Shown here: in pieces, positions 14,742-22,867 of the stretch
How positions within the stretch are numbered: position 1 is the first letter of the stretch
Layout of the letters: every line of letters begins with the position of its first letter
NCBI GenBank assembly: GCA_030426085.1
Contig: JAUHYW010000083.1
Span: 1-42,515, forward strand
Length of the DNA: 42,515 bases
Direction of reading: 5' to 3'
From: a bacterium
Lineage (GTDB): Bacteria > Myxococcota_A > Bradymonadia > UBA7976 > UBA1532
The notes under the pieces: generated by a model
The model's database searches: none
What the model was told of the DNA's origin: nothing
The model's input: the letters and a program-made list of their open reading frames with translations, nothing else
Translations under genes and position numbers: made by a program

Positions 14742-17700
14742 GGCACCGCCCTTCGACGGCCGCTCCGAAGAGGAGCTGGTCGCCGTCTCCGAGGCGCTGG
14801 CCTCGTCGTTCACCGGCTGGAAGCCGACCCCCGAGGACGACCTCGACCTCGGCGGGGCGATGGTCCGGCTCTTCGGCCGCCTCGCCCGCCGGGCGGTCGA
14901 GGCCGTCGATCAGACCCCGGGGCACCTGGCCGGCGAGCTCTTCCGCCTGCTCGGCGTGCGGCCCCAGCCGCCGGGCGTGGCCCGGGCCCCGCTGGTCTTC
15001 GCCCCGGTGGACGGCGCCGGCCGCGACCCGCTGGTGCCGATCGACTCCGAGGTCGCCGCCCCGGCCGACGACCTGCACCCCGAGGCGACGTCGTTCTACA
15101 CCGAGCGTGATCTGACGGTGCTGCGCACCCCGATCACCGCGGTGCGGGTGGTCGATCCCATCACCGACAGCGCCGACGACGTCTCGCTGCACGCGCTGCC
15201 CGCGATGGCCGAAGAGGCCGGGATCACCCCGCTGCCGTGGCACGCGTTCGACGCCCGCACCGCCATCGACCGGGCGCTGTACATCGCCTGCGACGCGCTG
15301 CTGGCCCACGATCCGCCGGACAACATCGTGCTGACGATCACCGGCGGCGACGCGCCGTGGCCCGCCTCGAACAGCTTCGTCTTCGAGACCTGGAGCGGCG
15401 AGGCGTGGATCCAGGCGCCGGTCTCCGACCGCGACCAGCAGGGGGCCGCCGCCGAGTTCACCGTGGCCCCCCAGATGTTCGTCGTCCGCGAGGTGGCCGG
15501 GCTCGAGGCGGTGTGGCTGCGCATGCGGGTCGAGGAGCGGTTCGCGGTCGGCGAGGGGCTGCCGTCGATGACCGACGTGTCGCTGACCGCGGTGCGCCTG
15601 CTGAGCGACCGCCCGCCGGTCAAGGTGGTCCGGGGGCTGTTCGTGCTCGACACGACGGCCGAGTTCGCCCCGTTCGACAAGGTGCCCGAGTTCAACGCGG
15701 CGCTGCTCATCGACGGGGGCGAGGCCTTCGTGCAGCCGGCGGGGGCCGAGGTGACGGTGGACTACACCGTCAGCGCCTGGCACCCCACCGCCAACCCGGT
15801 CGACGTCGTGCTGGCCTACGAGCTGCTGATGAGCGACGGCTGGCAGGCCATCGGCTACGCCCACGACGACGGGGTCGCCGGGGCGCCGCAGGGCGCCACC
15901 CGCCTCGCCGACCACACCCGCCGCTTCCGCGAGTCGGGGCAGGTCGCGTTCACCCTGCCCGGGGAGGTCCCGCTCGCGGTGCACAACGGCCACGAAGGCC
16001 GCTGGCTGCGGGTGCGGATGGTCAAGGGTCACTACGGCGAGCAGAGCCGGCTGACCGTCGTGGACGCCACGCCGACCATGACCGCCGACACCCTCGCCCC
16101 GCCGTGGCTGAGCCGCATCCGGCTGACGAGCAGCAGCAGCCAGTCGCTCACCGCTTCGGGGGGGCAGGTGCGGCTGGCCCGCACCGTGGCCGGCTTCACC
16201 CGGCTCGATCCGCCGCTGGGCAGCACCCCGTTCCCCCCGGTCGAGGTGACCGAGAAGACGCTGTGGATCGGCTTCGACCAGCCGGTGGGCAACGCCCCGG
16301 TGGCGATGCACATCGACGTGCTGCCCCCGGTGGCCGACACCGTCACCGGGCTCTTGCCCCGCAACCCCGACTGGGATCCCGAAGACCCCCCCCGGCTGGT
16401 CTGGGAGGCCAGCACCGCCGAGGGCTGGATCGAGCTGGTCGTCGACGACGACACCCACGCCCTGTCGAAGCCGGGCATCGTGCGGTTCCTGGCGCCCTAC
16501 GACGGGGTGATGCTCGACCGCTTCGGGGCCACCGCGCAGTGGATCCGGGTGCGCTGGGCGGCGGGCAGCTACCACCACCCGCCGCGTATCGGCACCATCC
16601 GGCTCAACGCGGTCTACGCCCGGGCCGCCACCGCGGTGGCCTACGAGGTCATCGGCTCGGGCACCGGCGGCATCGAGCAGCTCTACGCCGCCTCGCGCAC
16701 GCCCATCCTCGCCGGCGAGGTCGTCGAGATCCGCGAGGAGACCGACGGGCCCTGGATCCGGTGGATGTCGGTGCCCGACTTCAACGGATCGGGGCCCAAG
16801 GACCGGCACTACACGCTCGACCCCGAGAGCGGCGAGGTGGCGTTCGGCACCGGCCGCCGGGGCGCGCCGCCGCCCAAGGGCGAGAACAACATCCGCATCA
16901 GCTACGTGACCGGCGGGGGCGCCGAAGGCAACCGCGAGGCCGGGGCCATCACCCAGCCCCGCAGCGCGATGCCCCTGGTCGACAGCGTCTTCAACCCGGC
17001 CCCGGCCGAGGGCGGGCGCGACGCCTACATGCCCGACGTGGTGGCCGGCGAGGTGCCCCGCACGCTGCGCCACCGCGACCGGGCGGTGGCGGTGGCCGAC
17101 TTCGCCGATCTGGCCCGCGAGGCGTCGGACTCGGTCTTCCGGGTGGCGGTCATCACCCCCGACTTCACCCGGGACAACCCGGTGACCTTCGACGTCGAGA
17201 CCAAGGCGGTGGGCCGCGGGGGCTGGGTGAAGGACGTGCAGGGCGCCGAGACGGCGAGCGGCGCGGCCCACATCGGCTTCATCGAGGTGGTGGTGGTGCC
17301 CTTCGGCACCGAGGCCCGGCCCAACCCCAGCCAGGCGCTGCTCGACACGGTGCACCACGCGCTGGCCGCCCGGGCCGACGCCTCGGTCGATCTGCGGGTC
17401 ACCGGCCCCCGGTGGGCGGCGGTGACCGTGACCGCCGAGCTGGGATCGACCGCCGCCGAGGCGGCCCGGGTCATCGCCGACGCGACGGCGGCCCTCGACC
17501 GCTACCTGCACCCGCTGACCGGGGGGGTGGCCGGCGACGGCTGGCCGTTCGGGCGCCGGCCGCGGGACTCCGACATCCAGGCGGTGCTGGCCGAGGTCGA
17601 GGGGGTGCACTTCGTGCGCAAGCTGTCGGTGGACTGCCGACCGCTGCTGCCGCTGCCCGAGTTCGTGGGGGTCGATCGCGACATCGCGCTCGACGAGTTG

Positions 17701-17772
17701 AGCCACCGCGAGGCCCAGAGCGCGCTGGTGGCCACCGGTGATCACCGGCTGACGGTGGTGGAGGCCCGATGA
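14734..17772 (+). CDS. Baseplate J/gp6-like protein 1 (Pvc11-like)
   Basis: 1012 residues, the largest baseplate protein. The N-terminus (FDGRSEEELVAVSEALASSFTGWKPTPEDDLDLGGAMVRLFGRL) and the C-terminal third (RHYTLDPESGEVAFGTGRRGAPPPKGENNIRISYVTGGGAEGN, then VVAGEVPRTLRHRDRAVAVADFADLAREAS and VEVVVVPFG-like strands) follow the gpJ/gp6 baseplate wedge pattern (Pvc11/Afp11). The wedge proteins dimerise into an iris that opens when contraction is triggered. It begins inside the gp25 gene (eight-base overlap) and ends in an ATGA overlap with a second J-like gene. The insert of about 400 residues with beta-rich sequence in the middle is typical of the eCIS version compared with the shorter phage P2 gpJ. 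Confidence 0.9.
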   Translation: MSEAPPFDGRSEEELVAVSEALASSFTGWKPTPEDDLDLGGAMVRLFGRLARRAVEAVDQTPGHLAGELFRLLGVRPQPPGVARAPLVFAPVDGAGRDPLVPIDSEVAAPADDLHPEATSFYTERDLTVLRTPITAVRVVDPITDSADDVSLHALPAMAEEAGITPLPWHAFDARTAIDRALYIACDALLAHDPPDNIVLTITGGDAPWPASNSFVFETWSGEAWIQAPVSDRDQQGAAAEFTVAPQMFVVREVAGLEAVWLRMRVEERFAVGEGLPSMTDVSLTAVRLLSDRPPVKVVRGLFVLDTTAEFAPFDKVPEFNAALLIDGGEAFVQPAGAEVTVDYTVSAWHPTANPVDVVLAYELLMSDGWQAIGYAHDDGVAGAPQGATRLADHTRRFRESGQVAFTLPGEVPLAVHNGHEGRWLRVRMVKGHYGEQSRLTVVDATPTMTADTLAPPWLSRIRLTSSSSQSLTASGGQVRLARTVAGFTRLDPPLGSTPFPPVEVTEKTLWIGFDQPVGNAPVAMHIDVLPPVADTVTGLLPRNPDWDPEDPPRLVWEASTAEGWIELVVDDDTHALSKPGIVRFLAPYDGVMLDRFGATAQWIRVRWAAGSYHHPPRIGTIRLNAVYARAATAVAYEVIGSGTGGIEQLYAASRTPILAGEVVEIREETDGPWIRWMSVPDFNGSGPKDRHYTLDPESGEVAFGTGRRGAPPPKGENNIRISYVTGGGAEGNREAGAITQPRSAMPLVDSVFNPAPAEGGRDAYMPDVVAGEVPRTLRHRDRAVAVADFADLAREASDSVFRVAVITPDFTRDNPVTFDVETKAVGRGGWVKDVQGAETASGAAHIGFIEVVVVPFGTEARPNPSQALLDTVHHALAARADASVDLRVTGPRWAAVTVTAELGSTAAEAARVIADATAALDRYLHPLTGGVAGDGWPFGRRPRDSDIQAVLAEVEGVHFVRKLSVDCRPLLPLPEFVGVDRDIALDELSHREAQSALVATGDHRLTVVEAR

Positions 17773-19286
17773 GCGACGCCCGGCACATGCGCTACGACGA
17801 CCTGCTCGACGAGGCCCTGGCCCGCATCCCGGCGCTGGCCCCCGAGTGGACCGACCACAACCCCTCCGACCCCGGCATCGCCCTGCTCGAGCTGGCGGCG
17901 TGGCTGACCGAGACGGTGCTCTACCGCAGCACCCGGGTCGACGACCGCAGCCGGCGGGCGCTGCTGGGGCTCATCGAGGGGGCCGACCCGGGCACCTCGC
18001 TGACCGGCGCCGAGCTCGACATGGCCACCCGGGCGGCGATCAAGGCGCTGCGCCGGCCCTACCGGGCGGTGACGCCCCGCGACTTCGTCGACCGCATCCG
18101 CGACGACTGGCCGACGAGCAGCGAGGCGCAGGCGCTCGGCCTCGAGCACCGGGTGGCCCACGTCACCGCGATGCCCCGCTGCGACCTCGAGGCCGACGAC
18201 CGCTTCGCCCGGCGCGACGCGCACATGAGCCTCGTCGTCGTGCCCGACCGGCTGTGCTGGGCGTTCGACGGCACGCTCTCCACCGCCCGGCCGACCCTGT
18301 TCATCACCCAGGACGTCGCCGAGTCGGTCCAGATGACGGTGCCCGCCGGGGGCCGGGTGACGATCACCGGCGAGTCGGCCACCGCGGTGGTCTACGAGGG
18401 CGACTTCGAGGCCGGCGAGACCGGCGAGCTGTTCCTCGACCCGGCCGACATGGGCCGCACCGGCGAGTACCGGATCACGCTGGATCAGGCCAACTGCGTC
18501 GCCGGGCTCAACGCCGAGGGCGGCGCGGTCGACAAGCGGCGGCTGACGGGGACCGACGGCACGCTGCTCGGCTGCCGCTTCGTGCCGATCAAGCGCAACG
18601 GCGACCTCGAGATCGTGGTGACCTGCGCCGCCGACATCCCGCTGCTGCTCGAGGTGCGCACCCAGCGGGGGCAGATCAAGGCCAGCGAGCAGGGGGTCGG
18701 GGTGGTGGCGATCTCGGTCGGCGGGGGCACCGGCGTCGTGACCGATCAGGCGCGCGTCGACTGGCAGTGCCGGCTCTTCGCGCCCGAGGCAGACCCGGGC
18801 ACCGAGGTCGCGGTCACCTGGCACGTGCAGCGGGCCGAGGTGCCCCGCCGGTGGGACGACAGCGGCGGCGACCGGCTGCTCGACGGCCTGTGGCGGTTCC
18901 TCGATGCCCGGCGCATCATCGGCACCCGGCACCACGTCGTCGGCCCCCGGTGGGTGCCGTTCTCGATCACCGCCGACATCTACCTGACCGACGACACCGA
19001 CCCCGAGCTGGTGCGCCCCCGGCTGTTCAACGCGCTCGTCGACCACTTCGCGCCCCCGGGGCACGCGCCGAAGGCCCGGCCGCTCGGCGAAGACCTGCAC
19101 TACACCGAGGTCATCGCGGTCATCGAGGCGGTGCCCGGCGTGGACTACGTCGACCGGGTCGGGCTGACCCCCGAGGACCGGCGGCTGATCGACGACGACG
19201 AGCCCTACGGCATCCGGCTCGAGCGGGACGAGATCGCCGTGCTTCAGGTCGCCGGCAGCGACCTGTCGCTCTTCGAGCGGAGCTGA
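17769..19286 (+). CDS. Baseplate J/gp6-like protein 2 (Pvc12-like)
   Basis: 505 residues. The N-terminal motif YDDLLDEALARIPALAPEWTDHNPSDPGIALLELAAWLTETVLYR is strongly characteristic of eCIS and phage putative baseplate assembly proteins (DHNPSDPGI.LLEL.A...E). The C-terminal part includes RPYRAVTPRDFVDRI, PFSITADIYLTDDTDPELVRPRLFNALVDHFAPP and YTEVIAVIEAVPGVDYVDRV, as in gpJ. It likely forms the second wedge subunit with protein 1. ATG 17769 overlaps the previous stop; a second ATG at 17787 (MRYDD) is closer to the conserved start but has no better ribosome binding site. Confidence 0.9.
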   Translation: MSDARHMRYDDLLDEALARIPALAPEWTDHNPSDPGIALLELAAWLTETVLYRSTRVDDRSRRALLGLIEGADPGTSLTGAELDMATRAAIKALRRPYRAVTPRDFVDRIRDDWPTSSEAQALGLEHRVAHVTAMPRCDLEADDRFARRDAHMSLVVVPDRLCWAFDGTLSTARPTLFITQDVAESVQMTVPAGGRVTITGESATAVVYEGDFEAGETGELFLDPADMGRTGEYRITLDQANCVAGLNAEGGAVDKRRLTGTDGTLLGCRFVPIKRNGDLEIVVTCAADIPLLLEVRTQRGQIKASEQGVGVVAISVGGGTGVVTDQARVDWQCRLFAPEADPGTEVAVTWHVQRAEVPRRWDDSGGDRLLDGLWRFLDARRIIGTRHHVVGPRWVPFSITADIYLTDDTDPELVRPRLFNALVDHFAPPGHAPKARPLGEDLHYTEVIAVIEAVPGVDYVDRVGLTPEDRRLIDDDEPYGIRLERDEIAVLQVAGSDLSLFERS

Positions 19287-19290
19287 CGTC

Positions 19291-19956
19291 ATGAGCGACC
19301 AGACCCAGAGCACCTGGCTGCCCCACCTGCCCGCCGAGCTGCGGGCCGATCCCATCCTGGGTGGCTTCCTGCTGACCTTCGAGCGCCTGCTGAGCGGGCG
19401 GGTCGGGCTGTGGGCCGACACCAGCTACCCCGGCGACCCGCTGCCCGACATCGAAGGCATCGAAGAGAAGCTGCACCGGGTGGGGGCGGTCTTCGCCCCC
19501 CGGCCGGGCCAGCCCGCCGCCTCGCGCACCCCGTCGAGCTTCCTGCCGTGGCTGGCCAACCTCGTCTCGGCGCCCGACCGCGAGGAGTTCGACGACGAGA
19601 CCCGCCGCCGTTTCATCCGGGCCGCGCTGCCCGGCTACCAGAAGCGGGGCACCGTGCAGGGCCTCAAGGAGACCGTGGGCCGCTACCTCGGCTCGCCGGA
19701 CGACGTGATCGTCTACGAGTTCGAGGCCGAACCCCACTTCTTCCAGGTGGAGGTCGTCGTGCGGCAGAAGGGGGCCCTCGCCCTCGCCCGGCTCGACCGG
19801 GTGGTGCGGGCGCTCGTCGACATGATCCGCCCGGCGCACACCTGGTACTCGGTGCGCTACCTGGTGCCGACGATGCAGATCGTCGACAACCCGACCGCCG
19901 ACGATCCGGGCATCCTGATCGGGGTCAATACGCTGCTCGGGACCCGGGCCAACTGA
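19291..19956 (+). CDS. Phage tail protein I-like baseplate protein (TIGR02242 type)
   Basis: 221 residues. The N-terminal WLPHLPAELRADPILGGFLLTFERLLSG, SSFLPWLANLVSAP, RRRFIRAALPGYQKRGTVQGLKETVGRYLG and IRPAHTWYSVRYLVP match the P2 gpI/TIGR02242 family, which in contractile tails joins the baseplate wedge and the fibres. It begins four bases after the second J-like gene. In phages gpI is followed by the fibre gene; here a 75-residue protein and two large fibres follow, supporting the assignment. Confidence 0.9.
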   Translation: MSDQTQSTWLPHLPAELRADPILGGFLLTFERLLSGRVGLWADTSYPGDPLPDIEGIEEKLHRVGAVFAPRPGQPAASRTPSSFLPWLANLVSAPDREEFDDETRRRFIRAALPGYQKRGTVQGLKETVGRYLGSPDDVIVYEFEAEPHFFQVEVVVRQKGALALARLDRVVRALVDMIRPAHTWYSVRYLVPTMQIVDNPTADDPGILIGVNTLLGTRAN

Positions 19957-19964
19957 CATGAAGC

Positions 19965-19978
19965 CGGCTGCGCAGCCG
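19965..19978 (+). promoter_or_regulatory. 14-base palindrome in the gap before the 75-residue gene
   Basis: CGGCTGCGCAGCCG is self-complementary and lies inside a 21-codon frame (19958-20023) that ends by ATGA overlap on the next start. It could be a weak RNA hairpin or a protein site within the operon. No T-tract follows, so it is not a terminator. Confidence 0.25.
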
Positions 19979-20019
19979 CATGCCATCGAGCCACCCCGCG
20001 GGGGGGCAGGAGACACGAG

Positions 20020-20247
20020 ATGACCGAACCGAAGACGCTGCTGTTCCGCATGACCATCGAGCAGGCCAATTACGTGCTCGAGCTGCTCGGCGAGCAGCCC
20101 TACGTCAAGGTGCACGGCCTCATCAACCAGATGCAGACCCAGGCCAGGCAGCAGCTCGACAAGCCCGATCCCAGCGATCAGGTGCTCGACGCCTTCGCCG
20201 GCATGGGCGGCGGCGGTGACGAGAAGGTGATCGACCAGGCCGGCTGA
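20020..20247 (+). CDS. Small conserved-looking protein of the eCIS baseplate region, unknown function
   Basis: 75 residues: LLFRMTIEQANYVLELLGEQPYVKVHGLINQMQTQARQQL followed by an acidic, Gly-rich tail. The pattern of an amphipathic helix with QAN.VL..L...P...V..LI...Q.QA..QL resembles small proteins I have seen in phage-like clusters, but I cannot name a family. AGGAG about seven bases upstream supports the start. Its place between tail protein I and the fibres suggests a role in fibre attachment or folding; this is inference. The downstream fibre begins 46 bases later with its own GGAGG. Confidence 0.65.
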   Translation: MTEPKTLLFRMTIEQANYVLELLGEQPYVKVHGLINQMQTQARQQLDKPDPSDQVLDAFAGMGGGGDEKVIDQAG

Positions 20248-20293
20248 GCCGGCCCCGATCCCCCACGCCCCGGACGCCGCCACGGAGGACAGG

Positions 20294-22804
20294 ATGAGCG
20301 ACCAGGAGAAGAACCCCTACGCCCTCTACCCGGACGAGCAGATGGATCGTCGTCCGCGGTACTACGACGGGCAGTTCCTGGGGTCGGCGGACTTCATCGA
20401 CGCCCAGCGCTACGACATCGACCGCCGCCGGCGTCACATCCGGGCCACCGTGCGGCCGGGGGTCGTCAGCGGGCTCGAGGTCACCGGCGGCGCGGACAAG
20501 GTCGACATCGCCGCCGGGACCGCCGTCGACGACTTCGGCCGCCAGATCGTGCTCACGGCCGCCGAAGAGAAGGGCGTGCGCGAGGTCGACCGGGGCAAGA
20601 ACCTCGTCCTGTTCATCCGCTACGGCGAGACGACCTCCGACCAGTCCCACTCCGACCAGGGCACCGCCGGCTACACCCGGTTCCACGAGATGCCGGCGGT
20701 GGACTACGTCGAGGAGGGGCAGGCCGTCCCCGAGCACGCGGTCGTGATCGCCGCCTTGCAGGTCGACGGCGAGGGGGCGGTGACCGCCGACGGCACCGTG
20801 CGCCCCCGGGCCGGGGTGCTGATCCCCGGCGCGACGCCGCTGACGCTCACCGCGGACGACGCCGACCCCGGCCGGGCGACGCTCGCCGCCGCGTTGCAGG
20901 TGCACGCGCCCGACGGCACCCGGATGAACGCCAACTTCCCCGCCCTGCGGGTGAAGGGCTACGCGACCGTCACCGCCTCGATGCGGGTCGGCCAGAACAA
21001 CTCCATCGGCTACGGCGGCGTGGACAACGGCGCCGACGGGCTGGTGGTGAAGGGACCGCTCGCCGCCGGGGGCAACTCGGCGGTGCGCGGGCTCGGCGTG
21101 GGCTCGGCGCCGCACGCCGACGAGGGGGTCGCGCTCGCCCGGCGGATCGCGGTCGGCAAGACGGCGTTCACCGGCGACCGCGCCCTCGACGTGCAGGGCA
21201 ACGTCGGCCTCGGGGGCAACGTCGCCACCACCGGCTGGACCCGCATCGACGGCACGCTGGAGGTGAAGCAGGCGGCGACGCTGCGGTCCGCGCTCGACGT
21301 CTCGGGCGCCAGTACGGTGGGCATCGACCTCGGCGTCGGGCGCGACGCGACGGTGGGCCGCAACGCCGCGGTGGGCGGCGACCTGAGCGTGACCGGCGCC
21401 GGCTCGATCGACAAGACGCTCACCGTGGGGCAGGCGGCGACCATCCACGGCGTCACCACCGTGCGCAACCGCTTCACCGCCACCGGCCGGGCCGACATCG
21501 GCGGCCTGATCACCGTCGGCGGCGCGGCGACCATCGGCGGCGACACCGCGATCACCGGCAGCGTCAGCGCGACCACCTCGGCCAGCGTCGGCACCACCCT
21601 CACCGTGGGCCAGGGCGCGACCATCGGCGGCGGGGCCAGCGTCGGCGCCGGGCTGACCGTCGGCGGCGACATCACGATGCGGGGCGACACCCTCGACGTC
21701 GGGGCCGGGGCGTCCGGACGCCACGAGAACGCCGGCAAGATCAAGTACGCCGTGCACACGACCGCCCTCGAGATCTTCGGAGCCGGCGCCGAGGTCGCCA
21801 GCCGCAAGGTCAAGCTCTACGCCGAAGGCGGCGTCGAGGCGACCGGCGCGCTGACCACCGGCGGGGCGATCACCGCCGGCGGCGGCGGCTCGTTCGCCGG
21901 CAACCTCAGCGCCACCGGCGCCGCCACCGTCAACGGGAACGCGGTCTTCAAGAGCGGCATGGTCATCGGCCAGACGGGCACCACCGGCTACGGCGCGGTG
22001 GAGCAGGACGGCAACGACCTCGTCGTCAACGGCCAGCTCGCCGCCGGCGGGTCGGCCGGCTCGGCGATGTACAGCCTGGCGCTGGGCTACGACGCCCAGG
22101 GCGGCAAGGAGGGCTACCTCTTCGTCAAGAACCGGCTCGGCATCGGCCGCACCGACCCCGACCGGCCGCTGGCGGTCGCCGGCAACGCGCTGGTCGACGG
22201 CGCGCTGCGGGTCACCGGGCGCGTCACCGTCGAGCACGGCACCGACAACGGCATCCGCTTCCCCAACAACATCGGCGGCGGCAGCGGCGACTGGGCCGGG
22301 CTGCGCTACTGGGCGACCGACGGCGAGGACACCCGGCTCGAGCTGGGCACCGGCAACGACCCCAACGACATCATCGTGCTGCGCCAGGACGACACGGACA
22401 TGGTCGTCGTGCGCAACCGGCGGGTCGGCATCGGCGGCGAGACCGGCGATACCCGCCTGCGGGTGCATGGCACGATCCAGTTCGACCACAGCGGCTACCA
22501 CATCCAGTCCCCGCACGCCCGGGCGATGGTGATCTACGGCTACTTCAACAGCAGCCAGGGCCTGGTCTACGGCAAAGGCATCGAGGGCATCGAGCGCATC
22601 GAGAAGGGCCGCTACAAGGTCAAGTTCAGCCCCGACTTCAGCGGCACCCCGGTCGTCGTCGCGACCCAGGTCAACGACGGCAACACCCGGGACAACGCGC
22701 TCGTCTACGACATCGGCAACGGCAAGGTCATGGTGAAGACCGGCGACTCGGGCGGCGATCGCTCCGACCGGGCGTTCTGCATCGTCGCCATCGGGCCCCG
22801 GTGA
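20294..22804 (+). CDS. Tail fibre 1 (baseplate-anchored, beta-repeat shaft, lectin-like tip)
   Basis: 836 residues. Residues 1-215 form an anchor shared with the next gene (NPYALYPDEQ, RYYDGQFLGSADFIDAQ, DRRRRHIRATV, IAAGTAVDDFGRQIVL, TVRPRAGV). Residues about 215-600 are short hexapeptide-like beta repeats rich in V-G-G, T-V and I-G (for example VGRNAAVGGDLSVTGAG), as in trimeric fibre shafts. A segment LGIGRTDPDRPLAVAGN is the common fibre motif before the tip. The last 80 residues (YKVKFSPDFSGTPVVVATQV ... FCIVAIGPR) resemble an H-type-lectin beta-sandwich, so a sugar-binding receptor domain is inferred. It plays the part of Pvc13/Afp13. GGAGG lies six bases before the ATG. Confidence 0.85.
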   Translation: MSDQEKNPYALYPDEQMDRRPRYYDGQFLGSADFIDAQRYDIDRRRRHIRATVRPGVVSGLEVTGGADKVDIAAGTAVDDFGRQIVLTAAEEKGVREVDRGKNLVLFIRYGETTSDQSHSDQGTAGYTRFHEMPAVDYVEEGQAVPEHAVVIAALQVDGEGAVTADGTVRPRAGVLIPGATPLTLTADDADPGRATLAAALQVHAPDGTRMNANFPALRVKGYATVTASMRVGQNNSIGYGGVDNGADGLVVKGPLAAGGNSAVRGLGVGSAPHADEGVALARRIAVGKTAFTGDRALDVQGNVGLGGNVATTGWTRIDGTLEVKQAATLRSALDVSGASTVGIDLGVGRDATVGRNAAVGGDLSVTGAGSIDKTLTVGQAATIHGVTTVRNRFTATGRADIGGLITVGGAATIGGDTAITGSVSATTSASVGTTLTVGQGATIGGGASVGAGLTVGGDITMRGDTLDVGAGASGRHENAGKIKYAVHTTALEIFGAGAEVASRKVKLYAEGGVEATGALTTGGAITAGGGGSFAGNLSATGAATVNGNAVFKSGMVIGQTGTTGYGAVEQDGNDLVVNGQLAAGGSAGSAMYSLALGYDAQGGKEGYLFVKNRLGIGRTDPDRPLAVAGNALVDGALRVTGRVTVEHGTDNGIRFPNNIGGGSGDWAGLRYWATDGEDTRLELGTGNDPNDIIVLRQDDTDMVVVRNRRVGIGGETGDTRLRVHGTIQFDHSGYHIQSPHARAMVIYGYFNSSQGLVYGKGIEGIERIEKGRYKVKFSPDFSGTPVVVATQVNDGNTRDNALVYDIGNGKVMVKTGDSGGDRSDRAFCIVAIGPR

Positions 22805-22867
22805 AGGTGTGATGATGGCATATGACTCCCACGCGATGACTCCCCGCCCCGGCGCCGAGGTGATGGC

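Noticed and set aside
14686-17745. 1019-codon minus-strand frame opposite baseplate protein 1
   Set aside because: Same cause; no recognisable domain, and it lies entirely within a conserved baseplate gene on the other strand.
14734-17772. Plus-strand alternative frame 15237-17741 inside baseplate protein 1
   Set aside because: Arg/Gly-rich shadow of the true frame; no start signal or motif.
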